From the NCBI RefSeq assembly GCF_016892625.1, contig NZ_JAFEMW010000003.1:186001-250000 (forward strand): a DNA stretch of 64,000 nucleotides. The letters are read 5' to 3'. Origin of the DNA: Brevibacterium sp. RIT 803. GTDB taxonomy: Bacteria; Actinomycetota; Actinomycetes; Actinomycetales; Brevibacteriaceae. A program made the position numbers and the translations under genes. This document shows, one piece after another, positions 1 to 7,792 of the stretch. The notes under the pieces were generated by a model, which was not told the origin of the DNA, did not search any database, and saw only the letters and a list, made by a program, of their open reading frames with translations. Positions within the stretch are counted from its first letter, which is position 1. Every line of letters begins with the position of its first letter.

Positions 1-1296
1 GCGGAAGACCCCGGCCGGGTCCCGCTCCTCCTTGAGCCGACGCAGCCGCAGCAGCGACTCTGCGGGCAGCGCATCCGCGAGGCTCTCGCTCGGGTTGAGG
101 AACGTCACCGGCTTGCGTCCGGTCGTCGGCAGAGTCCGCGCCAGATCTGCCTGCTTCTTCGTGATGGACTCAGCGGCCACCTCGGTGATGGGCAGTCCGA
201 ACATGTAGACGCTGAACTGTTCGCTCAGTGCCCCGTGCGGATTGTCAGTTGCTCGTGCAAGCGCTCCGCCGAGGTGCCTGACCTGCACCGATAGCAACGG
301 GTCAATGGGTGTCTCCAGCAGAGCGTCGAGCGCGGCATCATCCAGAGTGGTGAGCAGCTCTGCGCGGGAGCTGCCGGGAACAGGGTCGGTCGGTTCGGCA
401 GTGATGGTTCCCAGTTCTGCCACGCTCATCAATGCACGAGTGTCAGAGAGCGGCGTCGGCAACGCTTCGCTCGCGCGCATCAGACTGCGAGCCTCGGCCT
501 CCTCCCCGAGGGAGGTTGAGTCGATCGCGACCATCGGGTCTGCGCCGGGGAAGCTGAGGAGCTCCAGCCACAGATTCAGATGATCCGGCGCAGTCGCCGT
601 CATCGACCGGAACACCTCGGCGACCTCCCTGGCATGGACGGCTGGCCAGAGTTGGCGCCCACCGAACACCTTCGGAGCCTCGTGCAGCTGAACCTCAAGA
701 CCGGTGACGATGACGAGTTCGCTTCCCCCGCCGCGCAGAGCCCAGTAGAGCTCGGGATCCGTATCCGCTGTGACCCGTCGGGCCTGACCCTCGGCGTCGA
801 CGATGTCGAATGCGCGGATGTTGTCACCCACCCACCCGAAGGACCGGCCGAACCAGCTCAGGCCACCGCCGAGGGCAACACCGGCCACCGTCACCACTGG
901 TGAACTGCCTGGAAGTCCCGTGAGTCCGTGCTTGGCTGCGGCAATCTGCAGCTGCCCGGCTTTTGTGCCGGATCCGATCGTTGCCGTGCGCTGGCTCAGG
1001 TCGATGTCGATCGAATTGAGCTGGGTGGTTCGTAAGAGGATCGCCCCGCCTGCTCGCCCGGTCGCGCCGTGGCCGGACGGTTGGGTCGCGATCGACAGGC
1101 CCTGAGCCCGGGCGAAGCGCACAAGATTGCTGATGTCGCCGACGTCAGCCGCCTCGACCACGGCGAGGACGTCCTGGTCGATGGCGCGATTCCATGGTCG
1201 ATGAACCTCGTCGAAATCTGCGCTGCCGGGGAACCAGAGGCGTCCCTGGACAGTTGCTTGCAGCTGGACAAGAATGGATGTCGGCAGAAGAGTCAC
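1..1296 (-). CDS. FAD-binding oxidoreductase, berberine-bridge type (3' end cut by window edge)
   Basis: Predicted FAD-linked oxidase of the PCMH/FAD_binding_4 family with a C-terminal BBE-like tail. The GTG start at 1296 is preceded by AAGGAG six to seven bases upstream. The FAD-binding part shows PSGHGATG (about residue 80), where this family carries its flavin-contacting GGGHS-like loop, then VAGVALGGGLSWFGRSFG (about residue 145), matching the family's GGxTLGGGxSWxxRxxG block. The visible end is LKEERDPAGVFR-like, the usual BBE-family C-terminus (L..RYDP.N.F), so only a few residues are missing. There are 432 visible codons and family members are usually 430-480. It diverges from the sigma-factor gene at 1406. 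ECF41 sigma factors commonly sit next to an oxidoreductase they control, so this is probably the sigma target. Substrate unknown. Confidence 0.85.
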   Translation of the reverse strand, partial: MTLLPTSILVQLQATVQGRLWFPGSADFDEVHRPWNRAIDQDVLAVVEAADVGDISNLVRFARAQGLSIATQPSGHGATGRAGGAILLRTTQLNSIDIDLSQRTATIGSGTKAGQLQIAAAKHGLTGLPGSSPVVTVAGVALGGGLSWFGRSFGWVGDNIRAFDIVDAEGQARRVTADTDPELYWALRGGGSELVIVTGLEVQLHEAPKVFGGRQLWPAVHAREVAEVFRSMTATAPDHLNLWLELLSFPGADPMVAIDSTSLGEEAEARSLMRASEALPTPLSDTRALMSVAELGTITAEPTDPVPGSSRAELLTTLDDAALDALLETPIDPLLSVQVRHLGGALARATDNPHGALSEQFSVYMFGLPITEVAAESITKKQADLARTLPTTGRKPVTFLNPSESLADALPAESLLRLRRLKEERDPAGVFR

Positions 1297-1362
1297 AATT
1301 GCTCCTTGGCTGGTGTTGGTGCGGATGTTGGTCAGTCCGACATCTGCCGAACGTACCCATGA

Positions 1363-1389
1363 GTCGTTTCCCACGACGAAAACGTGACG
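1363..1389 (-). promoter_or_regulatory. Possible ECF41-type promoter for the FAD oxidase
   Basis: On the minus strand the 109-bp divergent region contains CGTCACG, a 16-base spacer and CGAC, ending 67 bases before the GTG start. As I recall it, the ECF41 consensus is TGTCACA-N16-CGTC, so the match is 5/7 and 3/4 with the right spacing. The resemblance is suggestive only. Confidence 0.3.
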
Positions 1390-1405
1390 AGTCACCACCG
1401 GCAGG

Positions 1406-2323
1406 ATGGCTATGACATCGAATTCGACGCCCCACCCCCTCGCCGAGGTGGCCGATCAGTTCTCCCTCCATCGACCCAAGCTGTTCGCCATCGCCTACCG
1501 CAGCATGGGATCTCCCTGGGCCGCTGATGACGTGGTGCAGGAGACGTGGATTCGATTGCAACGAGCAGACATCGCGGCCGTCGACAACCTCGAGGCGTGG
1601 TTGACGACGGTGACCTCCCGAGTGTGCATCGACCTCATCCGCCGCGACGCCGCGAGACGCGAAGACCTGCGCTGGTCCGCGTCGGCCGAAGAGACGGCGG
1701 CGGAGGAAGCGCTGGAGGGTCAACCGGCAGACAGTGCCGTGCTCAAGGTCGATCTGTCGGCTGCTTTGGCCATTGTCCTCGATACTTTGGGGCCTCTGGA
1801 GCGTCTCGCGTTGGTCTTGCACGACTTCTTCGCGCTGACCTATAACGACATCGCCCCCATCGTCGACCGCACGCCCATCGCGACCCGCCAGCTGGCGTCC
1901 CGTGCACGAGCGCGCCTGCGTCGCGTTGACGTCACCAGCGTTCAACACAGGCAAGAGTCTGCGATCACGGCCTTTCTCTCCGCAGCCCGTGAGGGAGATT
2001 TCGGCGGTCTGCTCCAACTGCTTGATCCCGAGATCGAACTGCGCAGCGACCCAATGGCCGTGGGGTTGGCCCGGGCTGGTGCAGAATTCGGCGCACCTCT
2101 CCTCGATCGCGAAATCGCCGGCGCTGACGCCGTGGCCCGAGTTTTCAACGGACGCGCTCAGGCGACCAGACTTGTCCATATCGATGGCGTTCCCGCTGCC
2201 GCGTACCTCGTCGATGGCGCTCCTCGGGCAATCTACTGGTTCCGGTTCGCATATGGCAGGGTCGTCTCCGTCGATGTGCTCGCCGATGAGACGATCCTGG
2301 CCTGTCTCGACATCATGGTCTAG
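1406..2323 (+). CDS. ECF41-like RNA polymerase sigma factor with C-terminal SnoaL-like domain (SigJ-like)
   Basis: 305 residues. Region 2 lies at about residues 20-90 (FAIAYRSMGSPWAADDVVQ and ETWIRLQR, followed by LEAWLTTVTSRVCIDLIR), and region 4 at about 130-185 (LGPLERLALVLHDFF, then YNDIAPIVDRTPIATRQLAS). About 120 residues follow (DPEIELRSDP, VDGAPRAIYWFRF), resembling the SnoaL/NTF2 fold fused to ECF41 factors, where it modulates sigma activity in place of an anti-sigma factor. Core length and domain order fit that group. ATG 1406 has only a weak ribosome binding site; ATG 1412 is a close alternative. The divergent FAD oxidase is the likely target. The inducing signal is unknown. Confidence 0.85.
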   Translation: MAMTSNSTPHPLAEVADQFSLHRPKLFAIAYRSMGSPWAADDVVQETWIRLQRADIAAVDNLEAWLTTVTSRVCIDLIRRDAARREDLRWSASAEETAAEEALEGQPADSAVLKVDLSAALAIVLDTLGPLERLALVLHDFFALTYNDIAPIVDRTPIATRQLASRARARLRRVDVTSVQHRQESAITAFLSAAREGDFGGLLQLLDPEIELRSDPMAVGLARAGAEFGAPLLDREIAGADAVARVFNGRAQATRLVHIDGVPAAAYLVDGAPRAIYWFRFAYGRVVSVDVLADETILACLDIMV

Positions 2324-2366
2324 GTGTCGTTCAAGAACTCGGAACTCGTAGGCACTGTGGACAACG

Positions 2367-2379
2367 CCGGTAATACCGG
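2367..2379. promoter_or_regulatory. Short perfect inverted repeat upstream of small membrane gene
   Basis: CCGGTA-A-TACCGG is a perfect 6-bp inverted repeat in the 179-bp gap between the sigma gene and the small membrane protein. It could be an operator; no regulator can be assigned. Further down, TTGTCA with a weak CTATTC-like element is a possible promoter. Confidence 0.3.
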
Positions 2380-2502
2380 TAACGCAGTCAATACAGAATG
2401 CGAGACATTTTTTACTCAACGATCCTTGTCAGTTATTGTAGTCCTCGGCGCTATTCCGCGCTCAACGTCGAGCACAATTACAGAGGAGATTTCCGGGCAC
2501 CC

Positions 2503-2799
2503 ATGAGCTGGGCATTCGGTGGTGTGATCAACGTGGAATCAGTTATCTGGAGCGCCATCACCCTCAGCCTCATCACCGGAATGCTGTCGAAGGCATTGCC
2601 TCGAGTTCCGGGCGCGGTCGTGGGAACCGCGTGGGGAGCCACTGCACTGGCGGTGACCGGAGCTCTTCTCGTCAGAGACACCGCCGACACCAACCTTGAG
2701 ATCGTTGGGCTCGGGCTCTTAGCCACTTTCCCGGCCTTCCTCACAGGTTTCACCCTGATCAGCCTCGTCGGGGATTGGAAGCGCGAGCTCACCGCCTGA
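2503..2799 (+). CDS. Small three-helix membrane protein, function unknown
   Basis: 98 residues from ATG 2503; GAGGAG lies about 14 bases upstream, which is long, and an in-frame GTG at 2524 is an alternative. The frame is open further upstream (to 2398), but those residues do not look like protein of this family. Three hydrophobic stretches are visible (SVIWSAITLSLITGML, AVVGTAWGATALAVTGALLV, and IVGLGLLATFPAFLTGF), ending in a polar WKRELTA tail. I do not recognise the family. It lies downstream of the sigma-factor gene on the same strand, but a 179-bp gap argues for its own promoter. Confidence 0.5.
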   Translation: MSWAFGGVINVESVIWSAITLSLITGMLSKALPRVPGAVVGTAWGATALAVTGALLVRDTADTNLEIVGLGLLATFPAFLTGFTLISLVGDWKRELTA

Positions 2800-2854
2800 C
2801 AGCTCTGGCGGTGAGCTCGCGGCCCGAGGAACGCCGTCTCACTCCACTGCTGCT

Positions 2855-4612
2855 TCACTCCACGAGCTTGCCGACCTGGCTGATCTCCTCGACTCGCATG
2901 AGCTCGGCGACCTCGGGATCGACGGCGGGAATACTCTCCTTCACCACCCCGGTCGATGGCGACCACACGAGGTTGACCTGCAGGTTCTCATCCTGCTCGG
3001 GGTAGTCGCTGCGGTTGTGGCAGCCACGGGTCTCGCGGCGCTCGAGTGCGCATTCCAGCGTGGCGCGCGCTGCCAGAGCCGAGGATCTGAGGTCGAAGGC
3101 GTGTGAGAGGTCGGAGTAGCCGGCGATGTCGGGGTGGATGCCCACGTCGCTCATGCGCGTTTCGATCGACGCGAGCTTCTCGAGCCCTTCGGCCAATCCG
3201 GCCTCATCGCGGACGACTCCGGCATGGGCGGTCATGAGGTTGCGGATCTCGCGCTGCAGCGCCCTGACATTCTCCGTCCCCTCGGAGGACAGGAGATCAT
3301 CGATCTCAGCTCTCGCCTCGGCGATGGCAGATTGCGACCGCACCTGCGCCCCCAGCTCAGACGAGTACGCGATGGCGGACTGACCGACGATGCGGCCGAA
3401 GACGAGGAGTTCGATGAGCGAATTGCCGCCGAGGCGGTTGGCCCCGTGCAGCCCGGACGAGGCCTCGCCGATGGCCCAGAGTCCCTCGACGTCGGTGCTG
3501 TGCTCGACCGGGTCGACCCACACCCCGCCCATCGAGTAGTGCGCGGTCGGGGCGATCTCGATCGGTGACTGGGTGATGTCGAGCATCTGCGTCTCCATCA
3601 TCGTCTGGAACACGCGGGGCAGCCGGTTCATGATGGTTTCGCGTGGCAGGTGGGAGACGTCGAGCCAGATGCCGCCGTTCTCCGTGCCGCGGCCCTCGGC
3701 GATCTCGGTGTAGGCGGCTAGGGCCACACGGTCGCGGGTGGAGAGTTCCATGCGCTCGGGGTCGTAGCGTTCCATGAACCGCTCTCCCAGTCCGTTGCGT
3801 AAGATTCCGCCCTCACCACGTGCGGCTTCGGAGACGAGGGTGCCGGCAGCGTTCTCTGGTTCGATGATGCCTGATGGGTGGAACTGGACGAGCTCGGCGT
3901 CGCGCAGGCGGGCTCCTGCCTCGACGGCCAGGCGGAAGGAGTCGCCGGTGTTCTCGTCGCGGCGGGAGGATGTGCGGCGCCAGATCCGGTTGTGGCCACC
4001 GGCTGCGAGGATGACCGCGTCGGCATGGATCCGGTAGCGGGAGCCGTCGACGATGTCGAAGCCGAATGCGCCGAAGATGCGACCGTCGGCGACGAGGAGT
4101 TTGGTGATGTAGACGCGGTCGAGGATAGGGACATTCAGGGCCTCGGCACGATGAATGAGGGTGCGCTGGATTTCGAGTCCCGTGTAGTCGCCGGCGAAAG
4201 CGGTGCGACGCCAGGTGTGGGCGCCGAAGAAGCGCTGCGAGATCCGACCGTCGTCCTCCTTCGCGAAGTCCATTCCGTATCGCTCCAGGTCAGAGATTCC
4301 CTGCTCGGCTCCCTGGGTGACGATTTCGACGGTGCGGGGGTTGGCGAGGTCATAGGATTCCTTGATCGTGTCGGCTGCGTGCTGCTGCCAGGAGTCGTCG
4401 GGGTCCATCGTGGCCAGGGCCGCGTTGATGCCGCCGGCGGCCAGCGAGGTGTGCGCGTCGTCCTTGGGTCGCTTGCCGACGGCGAGGACGTCGGTGCCGG
4501 ATTCGGCGACCTCGATCGCGGCGCGCAGGCCGGATCCGCCGGTGCCGATGACCAGCACCGAGGTGGAGATCGTGTGTTCGTGTGCGTGGGCATTTCCCTG
4601 TGTGGAGTTCAT
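2855..4612 (-). CDS. FAD-binding fumarate reductase/succinate dehydrogenase flavoprotein-like protein
   Basis: About 585 residues of the FrdA/SdhA/NadB fold. Seen in order: dinucleotide-binding GTGGSG near residue 25, HTSLAAGGIN near 54 (the His that carries covalent FAD in FrdA/SdhA is kept), LVQFHPSG near 245, SEAARGEGG near 262, an STRDRVA arginine near 295, AHYSMGGV, and GLHGANRLGGNSL near 390. These are the substrate and flavin motifs of the family. No iron-sulfur or membrane-anchor subunit is adjacent, so it may be a soluble fumarate reductase, an aspartate-oxidase-like enzyme or a flavoprotein for another dicarboxylate. The start is either ATG 4612 (GTGGA just upstream) or GTG 4621. 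It diverges from the LysR gene at 4684, which probably regulates it. Confidence 0.8.
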   Translation of the reverse strand: MNSTQGNAHAHEHTISTSVLVIGTGGSGLRAAIEVAESGTDVLAVGKRPKDDAHTSLAAGGINAALATMDPDDSWQQHAADTIKESYDLANPRTVEIVTQGAEQGISDLERYGMDFAKEDDGRISQRFFGAHTWRRTAFAGDYTGLEIQRTLIHRAEALNVPILDRVYITKLLVADGRIFGAFGFDIVDGSRYRIHADAVILAAGGHNRIWRRTSSRRDENTGDSFRLAVEAGARLRDAELVQFHPSGIIEPENAAGTLVSEAARGEGGILRNGLGERFMERYDPERMELSTRDRVALAAYTEIAEGRGTENGGIWLDVSHLPRETIMNRLPRVFQTMMETQMLDITQSPIEIAPTAHYSMGGVWVDPVEHSTDVEGLWAIGEASSGLHGANRLGGNSLIELLVFGRIVGQSAIAYSSELGAQVRSQSAIAEARAEIDDLLSSEGTENVRALQREIRNLMTAHAGVVRDEAGLAEGLEKLASIETRMSDVGIHPDIAGYSDLSHAFDLRSSALAARATLECALERRETRGCHNRSDYPEQDENLQVNLVWSPSTGVVKESIPAVDPEVAELMRVEEISQVGKLVE

Positions 4613-4670
4613 GTATTCCACGCTAGGTTCGGCCGCCTCATGCGTCCAATGTATTGTTTCGCTTGAGTTG

Positions 4671-4685
4671 ATAGCGATACGCTAT
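4671..4685. promoter_or_regulatory. Perfect inverted repeat overlapping the lysR start codon
   Basis: ATAGCG-ATA-CGCTAT forms a perfect 6-bp inverted repeat that runs into the ATG of the LysR gene, inside the 71-bp divergent promoter region. Its position fits an autoregulatory LysR site; binding is inferred. Confidence 0.5.
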
Positions 4686-5685
4686 GAACATGAATCTGGA
4701 ACAGCTCGCGAGCTTCGTCGAGATCGCCAACACCGGTCATTTCACGAGGGCCGCTGCCACGCTTCACCTGGCCCAACCCTCATTGAGTCGGCAGATCTCG
4801 ACGCTGGAGAAGGAGCTCGGCTCCGAACTCTTCCATCGCGCCCATGGACACATCAGTCTCACCGCCGCAGGCGATACGCTGCTGCCGACCGCTCGACGAA
4901 TGCTCGCCGACGCCGAGGCGGTCCGTCGTGACATGGATGAGCTCGCCGGGCTGCGCAAGGGGCGGATCCGTTTGGGCGCGACTCCGACGCTGTGCGTCAG
5001 CCTCGTCGCCGAGGCGATCAGCAGCTTCCATCATGAGCATCCCGGGGTCGAGCTCGAGCTTGTCGAGAAGGGGTCGCGTGAGCTCATCGAGGCGCTGGGT
5101 GCCGGCGAACTGGACCTTGCACTCATCACGCGGACGTTGACTCCGAGCGCGCAGATGCCGAGGTTGCGGATGCGGGAAGTGCTCAGTGAGGACCTGGTGG
5201 TGATTGCGGGGGCGGATGGCGGTTCGGGCGGGCTCGGCTCACCGACGGATTCCGATGGAGGACGGGGAGGTGCTCTACTCCTGCCCGGTGAGACGGTCAC
5301 GTTGGCGGAGGTCGCGGCACTCCCCCAGGTGCTGTTCCATCACGGATACGATCTGCGCGAAGCCACCTCGGCGGCCTTCGATGCGGCCAGGTTGGCACCG
5401 AACATCGTCGTCGAGGGAGCCGAGATGGACGCAGTGCTGCGCTTCGTCGAACGCGGACTGGGGGTCGCAATCGTCCCGGCCATGGTCCTCGTCGATCGGC
5501 CGCGCCTGACCTCGGCACAGCTGCTGGAGCCGAGCCTCTCACGCACGGTCAGCCTCGCCACCCGAGCGGACGTACGGCCGACCAGAGCCGCCTCGGCGAT
5601 GGAGACAACGATCCTCTCGACTGCGAGGGCCCTGACCGAGGAGGACACCGGACTGGCGGCGTATGTGCGGCTTGTAGACCGATGA
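4684..5685 (+). CDS. LysR-family transcriptional regulator
   Basis: 333 residues. The N-terminal winged helix-turn-helix is clear (LEQLASFVEIANTGHFTRAA, then LHLAQPSLSRQISTLEKELG, residues 5-45), followed by the LysR effector domain (RIRLGATPTLCVSLVAEAI from about 98, GELDLALITR near 145). A glycine-rich loop near residues 175-195 (GGSGGLGSP, DGGRGGA) is unusual within the effector domain. The start is ATG 4684 or the second ATG at 4690. It diverges from the FrdA-like flavoprotein gene, the usual LysR-target arrangement, so a metabolite of that enzyme is the likely co-inducer. Confidence 0.9.
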   Translation: MNMNLEQLASFVEIANTGHFTRAAATLHLAQPSLSRQISTLEKELGSELFHRAHGHISLTAAGDTLLPTARRMLADAEAVRRDMDELAGLRKGRIRLGATPTLCVSLVAEAISSFHHEHPGVELELVEKGSRELIEALGAGELDLALITRTLTPSAQMPRLRMREVLSEDLVVIAGADGGSGGLGSPTDSDGGRGGALLLPGETVTLAEVAALPQVLFHHGYDLREATSAAFDAARLAPNIVVEGAEMDAVLRFVERGLGVAIVPAMVLVDRPRLTSAQLLEPSLSRTVSLATRADVRPTRAASAMETTILSTARALTEEDTGLAAYVRLVDR

Positions 5686-5704
5686 TGCCCCCGGCGGCTG
5701 ATTC

Positions 5705-6415
5705 CTACATGAACTCGCCCACCTTTTTCATTGCCGCGTCGAAATCTTCAATCTGGTCGCGGTCTTCGTGGTACCTGCCGATGTCCTGGCGGGTGGTCTG
5801 CTGCAGTCCGGTGCGCATCTCATCGGCAGTCATGTCCTTGCAGTAGATAGGTGTTCCGGGCTGCAGTCGCCATGATTGCCCAAGATCGCCACCGTCTACA
5901 GGGTCGAACCCGAGCTGGACGATGAGCTCAGATACCTTCTGCTTGTCCTCTCCAGACGGCCCAGCGACAGTGAGGCCCAACTTCTGGCCCTCGTCATCCG
6001 TCCCCTTGTATTTCAAACTGGGGGCACCAATATTATTGAACACCTTGAAAACTGGACGCCCAAGGATGCCAGCGACCCACTCGCTGTCGGCAGTACCCTG
6101 ATCGAGCGCGTCAATGTTGCCGTCTCGGACAGGGTAGTAGTTGCCGGTGTCGATCACGATCGGCACGGACATCAGTGTGGATTTGAGGGACTCCGACAGT
6201 GTGCCGATCGCCTTCTGCGGGAGGCTGAGAATCACGATGTCGACGCCATCAGCAGCCTCATCCGCCCACACTGGCGTGATCCCATCGTCGTTCTCAAACT
6301 CGGTCAATGACGACGGCTCCCGCGAGTTCGCGATGCGCACCCGATGTCCGATCGACGCGAGCTTGCGGGCGAGCGTTCCCCCGACGAGTCCAGCTCCGAT
6401 GATTCCAATTCTCAT
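5705..6415 (-). CDS. NADP-dependent F420 reductase-like Rossmann protein (paralogue 1)
   Basis: 236 residues. MRIGIIGAGLVGGTLARKL gives a textbook GxGxxG nucleotide-binding start, then HRVRIANSREP, whose NSR resembles the NADP-phosphate-binding NSR motif of F420H2:NADP oxidoreductase-like proteins (COG2085). VIDTGNYYPVRDG near residue 93 and VFKVFNNIGAPSL near 125 match the same family. ATG 6415 follows AGAGGA. It lies 107 bp downstream of a close paralogue (6523-7269) on the same strand and probably belongs to the same MerR-controlled transcript. No F420 gene is visible nearby, so the cofactor partner is unknown. Confidence 0.8.
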   Translation of the reverse strand: MRIGIIGAGLVGGTLARKLASIGHRVRIANSREPSSLTEFENDDGITPVWADEAADGVDIVILSLPQKAIGTLSESLKSTLMSVPIVIDTGNYYPVRDGNIDALDQGTADSEWVAGILGRPVFKVFNNIGAPSLKYKGTDDEGQKLGLTVAGPSGEDKQKVSELIVQLGFDPVDGGDLGQSWRLQPGTPIYCKDMTADEMRTGLQQTTRQDIGRYHEDRDQIEDFDAAMKKVGEFM

Positions 6416-6522
6416 ATGTGTCCTCTTCCATCGTGTGACCCCTCATCCGGGAGACCATCTCACATGCAGTTCGTGACCATCACACGCGATCGTGTCGATC
6501 CTTGTCTGCCGGATAATCCGGT

Positions 6523-7269
6523 TTACATGAATAGGACGCGACTGAGTCGTACCCCGAAGCTTGAATCGGGGTTGGTGGTGCTGTCACCTGCTCGCTCAGC
6601 GAAGGCAGCAACAGCAATATCTCGCCGTTTCGGCAGCCGTTCCGCCTGCGCTGAGGCCAATGCCTCGGGCAATTCTTCGCCGGTGAGGTCCGTGCAGTAC
6701 GCAGGCGCACCGGGCTGCTGTCGCCAGGAGTCGGCCAAGCGACCAGCATCGAACCCGTCGAATCCGGTGTCGCTGACCAGGTCCATGCCGATTTGACGAT
6801 GCGTCGGATCGTCGGCTGCGACAGGAATAGCGATGCGATCGGCGCCGCCTGCAGGTTCGCCCTTCTCCGCCAGTGAGGCGGAACCGATGGCATTCCACGC
6901 TTTGACGACCGGGCGACCCAACTGCTCGGTCACCCAGAGGCTCTCGACCTGCCCGGCGTCAATCGCCTCGACCCTGCTGTCGCGGACCGGGTAGTAGTTC
7001 GAGGTGTCGATGACGATCGTCTCGGGTGCTGCACCGGCAATCGTCGCAGCGATCTGCGGCATGCGATTGAGAGGAATGGAAAGGATCACGACGTCGACAT
7101 CTCTCACGGCCTCATCCGCCGTGACGGCCTCCGCTCCACCTGCCAGCACCTCAGCGCCGATCGTTTCTGGCCCGCGCGAATTGGCGACCTTCACCTCATG
7201 CCCTGCTGAGCTCAATGTGCGGGTCAAGGTCTCCCCGATGTGCCCGACGCCGATAATGCCGATCTTCAT
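6523..7269 (-). CDS. NADP-dependent F420 reductase-like Rossmann protein (paralogue 2)
   Basis: 248 residues from ATG 7269, chosen because GAGGAG lies five bases upstream; an in-frame ATG at 7281 overlaps that site. MKIGIIGVGHIGETLTRTL is the nucleotide-binding turn, VKVANSRGPE the NADP-phosphate loop, VIDTSNYYPVRDS and VVKAWNAIGSASL the family signatures shared with the 5705-6415 protein. Tandem duplication is evident from the matching motifs. A MerR-type inverted repeat (7346-7361) lies in the short gap upstream, between this gene and the MerR gene, so a co-regulated redox pair is likely. Confidence 0.8.
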   Translation of the reverse strand: MKIGIIGVGHIGETLTRTLSSAGHEVKVANSRGPETIGAEVLAGGAEAVTADEAVRDVDVVILSIPLNRMPQIAATIAGAAPETIVIDTSNYYPVRDSRVEAIDAGQVESLWVTEQLGRPVVKAWNAIGSASLAEKGEPAGGADRIAIPVAADDPTHRQIGMDLVSDTGFDGFDAGRLADSWRQQPGAPAYCTDLTGEELPEALASAQAERLPKRRDIAVAAFAERAGDSTTNPDSSFGVRLSRVLFM

Positions 7270-7345
7270 GTCGCTCCTCATCTGTCCTGAGTTCGAGTCG
7301 GCCTTGCTTCGGCCGATTTTCTCGTTGTACCCCCATCGTCCAACG

Positions 7346-7368
7346 TTGACATAAATGTCAATGTCAAG
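7346..7368 (-). promoter_or_regulatory. MerR-type operator/promoter region upstream of the reductase pair
   Basis: On the minus strand CTTGACA precedes TTGACAT-TT-ATGTCAA (7346-7361), a perfect 7-bp inverted repeat with two central bases that contains a -35-like TTGACA. An inverted repeat overlapping a -35 box between the MerR gene and its downstream genes is the usual MerR layout. No convincing -10 box is seen at 17-19 bp. Confidence 0.55.
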
Positions 7369-7392
7369 AACGGAGCAAAATCACTCGAGGGA

Positions 7393-7776
7393 TCAGGTCA
7401 GCGAGACTTCATCCGCACTGGCTCGATCCATCGCCGCGATGTACCGATCGAGGGCATCAAGATTCTGCTCGAGGAACGCGATGCGACCTTCCATCTTCTC
7501 CCGCTGCTCGAACAGCAACGCACGCAATTCAGGGTCGGGATCGGCCACTACGGTCTCGCGCGTATCGTTGAGACACGGAAGCATGTCGCCGATGATCCGT
7601 GTCGGGATTCCCGAGTCGAGGAGTCCGCGGACCTTGCGCACGCGTTCCACCAGGTAGTCGTCATACTCGCGGTACCCGTTGTCGAGGCGACGTGGCGCGA
7701 TGAGGCCCTGCTCCTCGTAGTAGCGCAGCATTCGAGTGGGCACCTCGGTCTTCTTGGAAAGCTCACCGATTCGCAT
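7393..7776 (-). CDS. MerR-family transcriptional regulator
   Basis: 127 residues. MRIGELSKKTEVPTRMLRYY and EEQGLIAPRRLDNGYREYD are the MerR winged-helix DNA-binding region (residues 1-40), followed by a dimerisation helix (residues 78-112: LRALLFEQREKMEGRIAFLE). There is a single cysteine (LPCLND), so a metal-sensing cysteine cluster is absent and a small-molecule or redox cue is more likely. It is 16 bp downstream of the luciferase-like gene and upstream of the two reductases, with an operator-like repeat between. It probably activates the reductase genes. Confidence 0.9.
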   Translation of the reverse strand: MRIGELSKKTEVPTRMLRYYEEQGLIAPRRLDNGYREYDDYLVERVRKVRGLLDSGIPTRIIGDMLPCLNDTRETVVADPDPELRALLFEQREKMEGRIAFLEQNLDALDRYIAAMDRASADEVSLT

Positions 7777-7792
7777 TGTGAAACTCCCGGAA

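Noticed and set aside
1145..2419. 424-residue open frame opposite the sigma-factor gene
   Set aside because: Composition is Arg/Gly/His-rich with no family motif, and it lies antisense to a clear ECF sigma factor; a G+C-driven shadow frame.
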